Source of the DNA: JAOUEA01 sp963821925
Lineage (GTDB): Bacteria > Actinomycetota > UBA4738 > HRBIN12
Assembly: GCA_963821925.1 (NCBI GenBank)
Contig: CAWGFO010000010.1
Span: forward strand, 314,724-378,723
Direction: 5' to 3'
DNA length: 64,000 bases
Part shown: positions 53,351 to 62,304 of the stretch, piece by piece
Layout: the number at the start of each line of letters is the position of its first letter
Position numbering within the stretch: position 1 is the stretch's first letter
The notes under the pieces: generated by a model
Database searches by the model: none
What the model saw: only the letters and a program-made list of their open reading frames with translations
Told to the model about the DNA's origin: nothing
Translations under genes and position numbers: made by a program

Positions 53351-53363
53351 CGCCGCCCGGCTC

Positions 53364-55454
53364 TTACTTCTTGTGCGCCTCCTCGCGTGCCTGCTGATAG
53401 GCGTCGATCACCTTCTGCGCGAGGTGCTGCGGCATCTCCTCGTAGTGGCTGAAGGCCATCGAGAACGCGCCCCGCCCGCCGGTCATCGAACGGAGGTCGA
53501 TCACGTAGCGCGCGACCTCGGCCTGCGGCACGGTCGCGTGGATCACCTGCTTGCCCCCACCGACCTGGTCCATGCCCGCGATCTTGCCGCGCTTCGAGTT
53601 CAGGTCGCCCATGATGTCGCCGGTGTACGAGTCCGGCACGATCACGTCGAGGTTCACCATCGGCTCGAGCAGCATCACGCCCGCCTGCTCCACGGCCTCC
53701 TTCAGCGCGAGCGAGCCGGCGATCTGGAACGCCATGTCGGAGGAGTCCACCGAGTGGAACTTGCCGTCGACGAGCGTGACCTTCACGTCGACCATCGGGT
53801 TCCCGCTCAGCACGCCCTCGGCCATCGTCTTCACGATGCCCTTCTCGATCGACGGGATGAACTGGTTCGGGATCGCGCCGCCGAAGATCTTGTCCTCGTA
53901 GACGAAGCCCTCGCCACGGGCCGCCGGCTCGAGCTCGATCTCGCACACCGCGTACTGACCGTGGCCGCCGCTCTGCTTCACGTGGCGGCCGGTGACCTTC
54001 GCCTTGCCGCGGACCGTCTCGCGGTACGCGATCTTCGCGGGCGCGGTCGTGACGTCGACGCCGTACTTCCGCTTCAGGCGCTCGATCATGACCTCGAGGT
54101 GCGCCTCGCCCATCCCGTGCATCACGGTCTCGTGCGTCTCCTCGTTGCGGGAGACGCGGAGGGTCGGGTCCTCCTCGCGCAAGCGCGCCAGCCCGGTCGC
54201 GAGCTTGTCCTCGTCGCCCTTGGTTCTCGGGGCGATCGCGTAGGCCAGGAGCGGCTCGGGGAGCGGGATCGTCGGCACCTGCGTCGGGTCGTCCTTCACG
54301 CTGAACGTGTCGCCCGTGTGCGCGTGCTGGAGCTTCGCGACCGCGCCGATGTCGCCCGCGGCGACCTCGGGCACCGACTCGTGCTCCTTGCCCTTCTGCG
54401 TGAAGAGCTGCCCGATCCGCTCGTCGGTGCCCTGGGTGGCGTTGTGCAGGGTCGAGTCGGGCCGGACCTTCCCGCTGAACACCCGGAACATCGTGATGTG
54501 CCCCACGAACGGGTCCGAGACGGTCTTGAACACGAACGCGCACACGGGACCGTCCGGGTCGCACGACCGCTCGGTCTCGCCCCCGCCCTTGCCGTGCACG
54601 ACCACGGACCCGCGGTCGATCGGCGACGGGAATTCCTCGACGATGAAGTCGAGCAACCGGTCGATCCCGATCGCCTTGGCGGCCGAGCCCACGATCACCG
54701 GGGCGAGCCGTGCCCGTGCGAAGCCGTCCTTCGCGCCGCTCACGATGTGCTCCTCGGGGAGCGTGCCCACCTCGAGGTACTCCTCGATCAGGTCGTCGTC
54801 GGACTCGGCCACCGCCTCGATCAGCTTCTCGCGCGCCGGGTCGGCCATCTGGTGGATCTCGTCGGGCCACTCCGACTCCTCGGCCTTGGGCCCGCTCGGG
54901 TACAGGTCGGCCTTCTCGTGCAGGAGGTCGGCGACCCCCCGGAACTCGTGCTCGGCCCCGATCGGGAGCTCGAACGGCGCCACCTGGTTCCCGAAGGCCG
55001 AGACGAGCTGGGCGAGCGTCCCCGGGAAGTCCGCGCGCTCGCGGTCGAGCTTGTTCACGAAGATCGCGCGGGGGAGGCCGGCCTCGACGGCGAGCTCCCA
55101 GGCGGCCTCGGTCTGCACCTCGACGCCGTCGACGGCCGAGACGACCACGATCACGGCGTCGGCCGCGAGGATCGCCGACCGGAGGTCGCCGACGAAGTCG
55201 GCGTAGCCCGGCGCGTCGAGCACGTTGATCTTGACGCCCTCCCACTCGATCGGGGCCATCGCGAGCGAGACGGAGATGCCCTTGCGTTGCTCGTCCGGGT
55301 CGTGGTCGGAGACGGTGTTGCCGTCCTCCACCACGCCCATGCGGGTGATCGATCCGGCCGTGAACAGCATGGCTTCGAGGAGGGTCGTCTTCCCCGAGCC
55401 ACCGTGACCGACCAACAAGACGTTGCGGATGTCCTTCGCGTCGTAGGTCTTCAA
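53364..55454 (-). CDS. elongation factor G-like protein (EF-G2)
   Basis: A 696-residue translational GTPase. G1 is GHGGSGKTTL (16-25) instead of the AHIDAGKTT of canonical EF-G, and the effector region also differs; this marks the EF-G2/FusA2 paralogue. G3 is DAPGYADF and G4 NKLD. Domains II-V follow, with RGKAKVTGRHVKQSGGHGQYAV and the C-terminal RGAFSMAFSHYEEMP. The usual translation genes (tuf, rps) are absent nearby, which also argues against the main EF-G. Paralogues may act in ribosome recycling or stress; that is not established here. TTG start after AAGGAG. Confidence 0.88.
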   Translation of the reverse strand: MKTYDAKDIRNVLLVGHGGSGKTTLLEAMLFTAGSITRMGVVEDGNTVSDHDPDEQRKGISVSLAMAPIEWEGVKINVLDAPGYADFVGDLRSAILAADAVIVVVSAVDGVEVQTEAAWELAVEAGLPRAIFVNKLDRERADFPGTLAQLVSAFGNQVAPFELPIGAEHEFRGVADLLHEKADLYPSGPKAEESEWPDEIHQMADPAREKLIEAVAESDDDLIEEYLEVGTLPEEHIVSGAKDGFARARLAPVIVGSAAKAIGIDRLLDFIVEEFPSPIDRGSVVVHGKGGGETERSCDPDGPVCAFVFKTVSDPFVGHITMFRVFSGKVRPDSTLHNATQGTDERIGQLFTQKGKEHESVPEVAAGDIGAVAKLQHAHTGDTFSVKDDPTQVPTIPLPEPLLAYAIAPRTKGDEDKLATGLARLREEDPTLRVSRNEETHETVMHGMGEAHLEVMIERLKRKYGVDVTTAPAKIAYRETVRGKAKVTGRHVKQSGGHGQYAVCEIELEPAARGEGFVYEDKIFGGAIPNQFIPSIEKGIVKTMAEGVLSGNPMVDVKVTLVDGKFHSVDSSDMAFQIAGSLALKEAVEQAGVMLLEPMVNLDVIVPDSYTGDIMGDLNSKRGKIAGMDQVGGGKQVIHATVPQAEVARYVIDLRSMTGGRGAFSMAFSHYEEMPQHLAQKVIDAYQQAREEAHKK

Positions 55455-55520
55455 CGGAGCGCTCCTTCGGCGAGAGGTAGGGGGAATCCTACCGAGAGTT
55501 GCTAGGCTCGCGCCGACCCC

Positions 55521-56072
55521 ATGGCGCGCTTCCAACGACTGCAGATCCGTTTCCAGCGCCAGCCTCCCGGTACGGCGATCACGAGGACGGTCCTGATCGC
55601 GGGTGGCCTGCTGGCCGGCGTCGCGGCGTGGTGGATCGTCGCGCGGGAGCCGCGCCTGGGCGCGCTCGCGGCGGGCACGTCGGCCGCGTTCCTCCTGATC
55701 GGCGGACACCGCGCGAACCACGGCGCGGGCGGTCCGACCGACCGGATGCTCGACGATCTGCTCGATCGCCTCTGGGACGGAACGGTCCTCGGTGCCATCG
55801 CCTGGACCGAACGCAGCGCGAGCGCCTCGACGGCGATCGCCGCCCTGGCCGCGCTCTGCCTCAGCTTCCTCTCGTCCTACGTCCGGGCGCGCGGCGCCTC
55901 GCTCTCGTACTCGGTCGAGGAGAGCCACGTGACGCGCGGCGTCCGCTACGGCCTCGTCACCGTCGGACTCGCCTTCGGGTGGCTGGATTGGACCCTGTGG
56001 CTGGCGGCGGGCCTGTCGGCGCTCGCGGCCCTCGTGCGTACCACCCAGGTCGCGCGCGAGGAGCGCGCGTGA
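55521..56072 (+). CDS. CDP-alcohol phosphatidyltransferase-like membrane protein, divergent
   Basis: A 183-residue protein with about five membrane spans. It occupies the slot where actinobacteria keep the phosphatidylinositol-phosphate synthase pgsA, and has DRMLDDLLDRLWDGTVLG, like the second half of the CDP-alcohol transferase motif (DxxxD). The first half (DGxxAR) is not visible; the equivalent stretch reads HRANHGAGGPT. It may be a divergent or inactive transferase. The ATG lies just after a TAGGCT -10-like box. It overlaps the acyltransferase by 4 bases. Confidence 0.6.
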   Translation: MARFQRLQIRFQRQPPGTAITRTVLIAGGLLAGVAAWWIVAREPRLGALAAGTSAAFLLIGGHRANHGAGGPTDRMLDDLLDRLWDGTVLGAIAWTERSASASTAIAALAALCLSFLSSYVRARGASLSYSVEESHVTRGVRYGLVTVGLAFGWLDWTLWLAAGLSALAALVRTTQVAREERA

Positions 56073-56962
56073 CGCGGTCCGGCGCGGAGCTCCGCGGGCG
56101 CGTTGCGTTGCACGCGTACCGCGCGGTCGCCTGGCTCGGGCGCACGCTCCCGGAGCACACGGGACGGCTCCTCTTCAGGTGGTTCGGGCTCCTGGCGCAC
56201 GCCGTGGCACCGGGCGTGCGTGCGACGGTGGCCGCGAACCAGGCCCAGGTGCTCGGCCGGCCCGTCGACGACCCCCTGGTGCGGGCCTCCACGCGGGAGG
56301 CGTTCGTCAGCTATGCCCGTTACTGGTTCGATTCGTTCCACGCCGTGAGGATCCCGTTCGACGAGCTGCTCGACCGGTTCGAGTGCGTGGGGATCGAGAA
56401 CATGCAGGACGCCCTCGCGGCCGGGACGGGCGTGATCATGGCGCTCCCGCACATCGGGAACTGGGACGTGGCGGCCCGGTGGCTCGACGCCCTTGGGATC
56501 GACCCCGTGGCGGTGGCCGAGCAGCTGGACCCCCCCGAGTTGTTCGACCTGTTCGTGCGGCACCGTGAGGCCCTGGGGATGCGGGTCATCGGGTTGTCCT
56601 CCGAAGGGGTCGGACAGAAGCTCCAGCAGGCGATCACCACGAACCACCTGATCGCCCTGGTCGCCGACCGCGATCTGACCGGACGCGGGGTCGAGGTGCA
56701 GATGTTCGGCCGCACCCGCAAGCTCCCCGCAGGCCCGGCGCTGCTCTCGCTCGCGACCGGCGCGCCCCTCGTGGTGGCGCCCGTCTATCAGACCGAGGAC
56801 GCCTGGAAGTGCGTGATGTACCCGCCGTGCACGATCGAGCCCTCGGGGAACCGGCGCGCCGACGTCGTGGCGCTGACCGAGGAGATGGCGGCCGGCTTCG
56901 AACGGGCGATCGCGGCCGCGCCGTCGGACTGGCACGTGTTCCAGCCCGCGTGGGAGCCGTGA
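56069..56962 (+). CDS. LpxL/HtrB-type acyltransferase (PatA-like)
   Basis: A 297-residue member of the lysophospholipid acyltransferase superfamily with the catalytic HIGNWD (His128, Asp133). Between the CDP-alcohol transferase-like gene and pimA this is the phosphatidylinositol-mannoside acyltransferase position, so it probably adds a fatty acid to the glycolipid at the inner face of the membrane. The GTG start overlaps the previous stop by 4 bases, and its stop overlaps the pimA GTG. Confidence 0.88.
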   Translation: MTRSGAELRGRVALHAYRAVAWLGRTLPEHTGRLLFRWFGLLAHAVAPGVRATVAANQAQVLGRPVDDPLVRASTREAFVSYARYWFDSFHAVRIPFDELLDRFECVGIENMQDALAAGTGVIMALPHIGNWDVAARWLDALGIDPVAVAEQLDPPELFDLFVRHREALGMRVIGLSSEGVGQKLQQAITTNHLIALVADRDLTGRGVEVQMFGRTRKLPAGPALLSLATGAPLVVAPVYQTEDAWKCVMYPPCTIEPSGNRRADVVALTEEMAAGFERAIAAAPSDWHVFQPAWEP

Positions 56963-58068
56963 GGGTCGCCCTCGTCTGCCCGTACGCCTGGGACGACCCG
57001 GGCGGCGTCCAGGTGCACGTGCGCGAGCTGGCGCCGCGGCTCGCCGACCGCGGCCACCACGTGGTCGTGCTGGCGCCCGTCCGCGATCGCGCCGACGAAC
57101 CGTGGGTGGTCCCGGTGGGGCGTCCCGTCGACATCCCGTACAACGCCTCGAACGCCCCGATCGACCCCCGCCCGTGGTCACGCCGTCGGGTGCGGGCGGT
57201 GCTCGAGCGGTTCGCGCCCGACGTCGTACACGTGCACGAACCGTTGACGCCCAGCACCTCGATGTGGGCGACCCTATCGTCGCGGGCGCCGGTGGTCGCG
57301 ACCTTCCACTCGGGAGCGACGCGGTCGCGGCTGTTCGACCTGGCGGCGCCGGGCCTCCGCCGCGTCGCTCGGCGGATCGCGGTGCGGATCGCGGTCTCGG
57401 AAGCCGCGGCCGCGTTCGTCCGTGACCGGATCGGCGGGTCGTTCGAGATCGTGCCGAACGGGGTGGACGTGGCCCGGTTCGCGACGGCGACCCCTGGCGA
57501 CCTCGGCGAGGGGACGAAGCTCCTCTTCGTGGGGCGGCTCGACGAGCGGAAGGGCTTCCCGACGGCCGTCGCGGCCTTCGCACGGCTCGCCCCGAACCGG
57601 CCCGACCTGCGGCTCGTCGTCGTGGGCGACGGCCCCGACCGCGCCGCGGCCGACGGGCTCGCTCCCGTGATCCGCGACCGGATCACGTTCCTCGGGAGCG
57701 TGCCGAACCGGGACCTCCCGCCGATCCACGCGGCCTGCGACCTGTACCTGGGCACCTCGGTGGGCGGGGAGAGCTTCGGGATCGTGCTCGTCGAGGCGCT
57801 CGCGGCCGGCCTCCCGGTCGTCGCGAGCGACATCCCGGGCTACGACGAGGTGGTGCGCGACGGCGTCGACGGGCTGTTGGTGCCGCCGCGCGACCCCGAG
57901 GCCCTGTCCGCGGCCGCCGCCCGCGTGCTCGACGATCCGGCGCTCTCGGCGTCCCTCGCCGCGGCGGGGCGGGACCGCGCCGCGTCCTTCGACTGGGGGG
58001 TCGTGACCGGCCGGATCGAGGCGCTGTACGCGCGGGCGGCCGAGGCGCGACCGCGGTCGCTACCATAG
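56959..58068 (+). CDS. pimA: GT4 glycosyltransferase, phosphatidylinositol mannosyltransferase PimA
   Basis: A 369-residue GT-B enzyme: N-terminal acceptor domain with CPYAWDDPGGVQVHV and VHVHEPLTPSTS, and C-terminal GDP-sugar domain with FVGRLDERKGFP and GESFGIVLVEALAAGLPVVASD. In actinobacteria this adds the first mannose to phosphatidylinositol. The assignment follows the family and the conserved order with the acyltransferase and CDP-alcohol transferase. The GTG start overlaps the acyltransferase stop by 4 bases. Confidence 0.9.
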   Translation: MRVALVCPYAWDDPGGVQVHVRELAPRLADRGHHVVVLAPVRDRADEPWVVPVGRPVDIPYNASNAPIDPRPWSRRRVRAVLERFAPDVVHVHEPLTPSTSMWATLSSRAPVVATFHSGATRSRLFDLAAPGLRRVARRIAVRIAVSEAAAAFVRDRIGGSFEIVPNGVDVARFATATPGDLGEGTKLLFVGRLDERKGFPTAVAAFARLAPNRPDLRLVVVGDGPDRAAADGLAPVIRDRITFLGSVPNRDLPPIHAACDLYLGTSVGGESFGIVLVEALAAGLPVVASDIPGYDEVVRDGVDGLLVPPRDPEALSAAAARVLDDPALSASLAAAGRDRAASFDWGVVTGRIEALYARAAEARPRSLP

Positions 58069-58073
58069 GGCCC

Positions 58074-58622
58074 GTGGCCGTCTGGATCGTCGTCGCCGTG
58101 CTCGCCGTCCTCGTCCTGGGGCTGGTGCTCGTCTACAACCGCCTCGTGTCGCTGCGCGCCCGGGTGAACAACGGCTGGTCGCAGATCGACGTGCAGCTCC
58201 GGCGCCGGTACGACCTGATCCCGAACCTGGTCGAGACGGTGCAGGGCTACGCCACGCACGAGCGTGAGCTGTTCGAGCGCGTGACCGAGGCCCGCGCGCG
58301 GGCGATCGGGGCGACCGGGGTCGGCGACCAGGCCTCCGCCGAGAACGCGATCACGGCGGGGATGCGTCAGCTCCTCGCCGTCGCGGAGGCCTACCCCGAC
58401 CTCAAGGCGAACCAGAACTTCCTGGCCCTGCAGGAGGAGCTCACCGGCACCGAATCGAAGATCGCCTACGCGCGGCAGTTCTACAACGACCAGGTGATGA
58501 AGCTGAACACGGCGATCCAGGCGTTCCCCTCGAACCTCGTGGCGAAGACCTTCAACTTCGAGACACGCGAGTTCTTCGACATCGAGGATCCGGTCCGCGG
58601 GCCGGTCCAGGTGGACCTCTAG
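58074..58622 (+). CDS. lemA: LemA family protein
   Basis: A 182-residue protein with one N-terminal membrane span (VWIVVAVLAVLVLGLVLVYN) and a long helical bundle: NNGWSQIDVQLRRRYDLIPNLVETVQGYA, ALQEELTGTESKIAYARQFYND, FPSNLVAKTFNF. These are the LemA signatures. TACCAT ends 6-7 bases before the GTG, so it may be leaderless. It is paired with htpX, a common pairing for membrane-protein quality control. Confidence 0.93.
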   Translation: MAVWIVVAVLAVLVLGLVLVYNRLVSLRARVNNGWSQIDVQLRRRYDLIPNLVETVQGYATHERELFERVTEARARAIGATGVGDQASAENAITAGMRQLLAVAEAYPDLKANQNFLALQEELTGTESKIAYARQFYNDQVMKLNTAIQAFPSNLVAKTFNFETREFFDIEDPVRGPVQVDL

Positions 58623-58625
58623 CCC

Positions 58626-59532
58626 GTGTACGAAGAGATCGCGTCCAACAAGCGCCGGACCTGGCTCCTGATGCTGGGCGCCGTGCTGTTCCTGGCGGCG
58701 GTCGGGTACGTGATCGGCCTGATCTTCGGGTACGGGCCGCTCGGGCTCGTGATCGCGTTCGGCGTGGCGCTCGCGATGTCGGTGGCGTCGTACTTCGCCG
58801 GCGACCGACTGGTGCTCGCCTCGACCCGGGCCCGCGAGGTCACGGCCGAGCAGGAGCCGCGCTTGCACAACATCGTGGAGGGACTCGCGATCGCGGCGGG
58901 CGTCCCGAAGCCGCGGGTCTACGTCGTGCCCGAACAGGCGCCGAACGCGTTCGCCACCGGGCGCGACCCCGAGCATTCGTCGATCGCCGTGACCGAGGGC
59001 CTCCTGGCGCTGATGAACCGGGTCGAGCTCGAGGGCGTGATCGGCCACGAGCTCTCGCACGTGCTCGACCGCGACATCCTCGTGGGGACGGTCGTGGCCA
59101 CCCTGGTCGGGGCCGCCGTGCTGATGTCGGAGTTCATGATGCGCTCGTGGATGTGGGGAGGGTTCCGCGGTCGGCGTGGGAACGACGCGGGCGGTGGTGC
59201 CGGGGCGCTGATCGTCTTCGCGATCGGGTTCGTGCTGATGGCGATCGCGCCGCTGGCCGGCCAGATCATCAAGATGTCGGTCTCGCGGAACCGCGAGTAC
59301 CTCGCCGACGCGCAGGGCGCGATGCTCACCCGGTATCCGCCGGGGCTGATCTCGGCGCTGCGGAAGCTCCAGGGTGCGCCCGACCGCGATGCATTCGGCG
59401 AACAACGCGACCGGGCACCTCTGGTTGAACCAGCCCTCGCGGCTCGAAGGGGAGAGAACCACGGCGATGGAGCGGCTCTTCTCGACCCACCCGCCGCTCG
59501 AGGAGCGGATCAAGCGGCTCGAGGAGATGTGA
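58626..59532 (+). CDS. htpX: membrane metalloprotease HtpX, one frameshift near 59388
   Basis: Zinc protease that degrades misfolded membrane proteins. It has two N-terminal spans, the catalytic GHELSHVLDRD, further spans (AGALIVFAIGFVLMAI), and NREYLADAQGAML with the third zinc ligand. The frame as read diverges after GAPDRD and runs to 59585; shifting one base near 59388 restores MHSANNATGHLWLNQPSRLEGE and HPPLEERIKRLEEM with a stop at 59530-59532, the normal family ending. A single-base error is likely. GTG start. Confidence 0.88.
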
Positions 59533-59596
59533 CGAAACGGTCGCGTCGGGCCCGGGTGTTTGAGCCGGCCCCGAACCGCCGGTAACATGGCTGTCC

Positions 59597-59615
59597 GGGT
59601 CCCTGCTGGGGACCC
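59597..59615 (+). terminator. hairpin after htpX / in the DUF3048 leader
   Basis: GGGTCCC - TGCTG - GGGACCC followed by TTCCT. A TAACAT -10-like box sits just upstream, so it could be either the htpX terminator or part of the next gene's leader. Confidence 0.45.
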
Positions 59616-59667
59616 TTCCTCATGTCAGATCTCACTCACCCGATCCGGAACCCCAGGAGGTAGCACC

Positions 59668-60729
59668 GTGGCGTTGACTTCGCGCGGGAAGGCCCTGATC
59701 GCCGGCGTTGCGGCCGTCGCCGTCGTCGGCGGGGGCGCGCTCGTCATGAGCGGCAACGCAGGTCCGATCAACACGATCGCCGCCAAGGTGGGCATCACCG
59801 AGCCCGCGCCCGACCCGTGCCCGCTCACGGGGGTCGTTCCCGCCGGTGACAAGCCCGTGCCGACCCGGCCCGTGCTCGCGGTCAAGGTCGAGAACACGCC
59901 CGATGCGTACCCGCTGAACGGGCTCGACAAGGCCGACATCGTCTACGAGGAAGTCGTCGAGGGCGGCATCACGCGGTTCATCTCCGTCTACCACTGCGGT
60001 GGCGCGACGCGCGTGGGGCCGGTGCGGTCGGTCCGAACGACCGACCCGAAGATCCTCCTGCAGTTCGGCGCCCATCCGCTGCTCGCCTTCTCGGGCGGCG
60101 CCCCGAAGGTCGTGAACATCGCCCGCGAGGCCGGGGTGATCGAGCTCGTCGAGGGCAACCCGGCCGCCGCGTTCACCCGCGACGATCCGCCCCGGGAGAT
60201 CCCGCACAACCTGTTCACGAACACGCAGAAGCTCTGGGTCGCCGCGGCGAAGTCCGACAAGCAGGCGACCGCCCCGCAGGCGGTGTTCACGTACGACCAG
60301 GAAACGCCCAAGCCCAGCAAGAAGATCGCCTCGGCCACGATCGTCTTCTCGAGCCTGGCCACCGCCGAGTGGCGCTGGCAGGGCGGGCAGTGGGTCCGCT
60401 ACCTCGACGGCAGTCCCATGACGCTCGAGAACGGCGACGCGATCGCGACCGACAACGTCGTGATCCAGCAGGTCAAGACCGTCGAGAGCACCGAGTTCAG
60501 CGACGTGGCCGACTATCCCTCGCCCGAAGTCACGGTGACGGGCGGCGGGAAGGCCTGGGTCCTGCGCGACGGCAAGCTGATCGTCGGCACCTGGGAGCGC
60601 GCCTCCGAGGGCGACCTGACCGTCTTCCGCACGAAGCAGGGCGAGGAGATCCCGCTCACGCCCGGCTCGACCTTCGTTGAGCTCGCCCCGACGGGCATGT
60701 TCGACGCCACGATCTCCTTCGAGAAGTAG
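59668..60729 (+). CDS. DUF3048 (YerB-like) exported protein
   Basis: A 353-residue protein with an N-terminal membrane anchor or signal (residues about 9-28) and the DUF3048 domains: VLAVKVENTPDAYPLNGLDKADIVYEE, VEGGITRFISVYH, RVGPVRSVRTTD and a C-terminal FRTKQGEEIPLTPGSTFVELAPT. These proteins occur at the cell surface of many Gram-positives; the activity is unknown. The GTG at 59668 has CAGGAGG upstream; longer in-frame starts are rejected. Confidence 0.87.
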   Translation: MALTSRGKALIAGVAAVAVVGGGALVMSGNAGPINTIAAKVGITEPAPDPCPLTGVVPAGDKPVPTRPVLAVKVENTPDAYPLNGLDKADIVYEEVVEGGITRFISVYHCGGATRVGPVRSVRTTDPKILLQFGAHPLLAFSGGAPKVVNIAREAGVIELVEGNPAAAFTRDDPPREIPHNLFTNTQKLWVAAAKSDKQATAPQAVFTYDQETPKPSKKIASATIVFSSLATAEWRWQGGQWVRYLDGSPMTLENGDAIATDNVVIQQVKTVESTEFSDVADYPSPEVTVTGGGKAWVLRDGKLIVGTWERASEGDLTVFRTKQGEEIPLTPGSTFVELAPTGMFDATISFEK

Positions 60730-60835
60730 GCCGTCCGGGCCTCGCCGCCCGGGTTCCCGGCTGAAGGTTGGCGGGTTCCCGGCGGTACACTCGTCGGCGT
60801 AGGGTTCTTCGACCTTGTCCAAGGAGGGGTACGTC

Positions 60836-61717
60836 GTGGAGCGCGAGACCGGCACGTTCCGGGTCAAGTCCGGCCTGGCGGAGATGCTGAAGGGCGGCGT
60901 CATCATGGACGTCACCACCGCCGACGAGGCCAAGATCGCCGAGGACGCCGGCGCCTGCGCCGTCATGGCGCTCGAGCGCGTGCCGGCCGACATCCGGCGT
61001 GACGGCGGCGTCGCGCGCATGGCCGACGCCACGAAGGTCGAGGAGATCCAGCAGGCCGTCACGATCCCGGTGATGGCCAAGGCCCGGATCGGGCACTTCG
61101 TCGAGGCCCAGATCCTCCAGTCGCTGAACGTCGACTACATCGACGAGTCCGAGGTCCTCACACCCGCCGACGAGGAGTACCACATCGACAAGTGGGCCTT
61201 CACCGTGCCGTTCGTCTGCGGCGCAAGGAACCTGGGCGAGGCGCTCCGGCGGATCGCCGAAGGTGCCGCGATGATCCGCACGAAGGGCGAGCCCGGCACC
61301 GGCAACGTGGTCGAGGCCGTGCGCCACGAGCGGCAGATCCTCCACGACATCGCCGAGGTCACCACGCTCCGGCCCGAGCAGTACGTGACGAAGGCCAAGG
61401 AGCTGGGCGCGCCGGTCGAGCTCGTCCGGATGGTCGCCGAGCTCGGGCGCCTCCCCGTCGTGAACTTCTCCGCCGGCGGGATCGCGACGCCGGCCGACGC
61501 CGCCCTGATGATGCAGCTCGGCGTCGACGGCATCTTCGTGGGCTCGGGCATCTTCAAGTCCGAGGAACCGAGCGTGATGGCGCGCGCGATCGTCGAGGCC
61601 ACCACGCACTACCAGGACCCCGACGTGCTGGCGAAGGTCTCGCACGGCCTCGGTGACCCGATGGCGGGCCTCGAGATCGGCGCGCTGGAGACCCGCATGC
61701 AGGAGCGCGGCTGGTAG
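60836..61717 (+). CDS. pdxS: pyridoxal 5'-phosphate synthase subunit PdxS
   Basis: Makes PLP from ribose 5-phosphate, glyceraldehyde 3-phosphate and ammonia. The 293-residue protein has VIMDVTTADEAKIAE (Asp25), IPVMAKARIGH (Lys82, which binds the sugar), TKGEPGTGN and NFSAGGIATPADAALMMQLG. GTG at 60836 follows AAGGAGGGG; an in-frame TTG at 60815 lies upstream of this site and is rejected. PdxT is next door. PLP made here would serve dapC and the tyrosine phenol-lyase. Confidence 0.97.
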   Translation: MERETGTFRVKSGLAEMLKGGVIMDVTTADEAKIAEDAGACAVMALERVPADIRRDGGVARMADATKVEEIQQAVTIPVMAKARIGHFVEAQILQSLNVDYIDESEVLTPADEEYHIDKWAFTVPFVCGARNLGEALRRIAEGAAMIRTKGEPGTGNVVEAVRHERQILHDIAEVTTLRPEQYVTKAKELGAPVELVRMVAELGRLPVVNFSAGGIATPADAALMMQLGVDGIFVGSGIFKSEEPSVMARAIVEATTHYQDPDVLAKVSHGLGDPMAGLEIGALETRMQERGW

Positions 61718-61742
61718 CCGTGCCCCGCGCGAGGTGACCACC

Positions 61743-62300
61743 GTGAAGGCCGGCGTCCTCGCGCTGCAGGGAGATTTCCGCGAGCACACGCACGTGCTCG
61801 AGGCCGCCGGCGCGACCCCGGTCGAGATCCGCACGCCGGGGCAGCTCGCCGAGGTCGCATGCCTGGTCCTGCCGGGCGGCGAGTCGACCACGATCGGCAA
61901 GCTCGCGCACCTCTACGGTCTCGTGGAACCGATCCGCGAGCGCGCCGCGGGGGGCATGCCGATCCTCGGGACGTGCGCCGGCATGATCGTGCTGGCCGAG
62001 CGTGTCGAGGGCGGCGAGCCGTTGTTCGCGCTTATGGACATCGGATTGCAGCGCAATGCGTACGGCCGACAGGTGGAGTCGTTCGAGGCGGACCTCGACG
62101 TCCGGGGGATCGACCACCCCGTGCGCGGCGTGTTCATCAGGGCGCCTCGCATCACCGACGTGGGCGAGGGGGTCGAGGTGCTCGCCGAGTACGAGGGCGC
62201 CCCGGTCGTCCTGGAGCAGGGGAACCTCCTGGTGGCATCATTCCACCCTGAGCTCGTGGGCGAGACCGCCCTCCACGACTACCTGTTGAGGAAGGTGTAG
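61743..62300 (+). CDS. pdxT: pyridoxal 5'-phosphate synthase glutaminase PdxT
   Basis: Glutaminase that feeds ammonia to PdxS. The 185-residue protein has VLALQGDFREH, the nucleophile in GTCAGM (Cys78), and His168 / Glu170 in FHPEL. The GTG at 61743 is where the family starts. It lies 25 bases after pdxS and 4 bases before yebC, so the three are probably one transcript. Confidence 0.96.
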   Translation: MKAGVLALQGDFREHTHVLEAAGATPVEIRTPGQLAEVACLVLPGGESTTIGKLAHLYGLVEPIRERAAGGMPILGTCAGMIVLAERVEGGEPLFALMDIGLQRNAYGRQVESFEADLDVRGIDHPVRGVFIRAPRITDVGEGVEVLAEYEGAPVVLEQGNLLVASFHPELVGETALHDYLLRKV

Positions 62301-62304
62301 CGCG

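Noticed and set aside
53293..55245. 650-codon open frame inside EF-G2
   Set aside because: Low-complexity Arg/Gly/Asp translation typical of an out-of-frame read in high-GC DNA; the real gene is in the other frame with all GTPase motifs.
53373..55505. Plus-strand 710-codon frame opposite EF-G2
   Set aside because: Antisense shadow rich in His, Val, Arg and Leu with no motif; EF-G2 is well supported.
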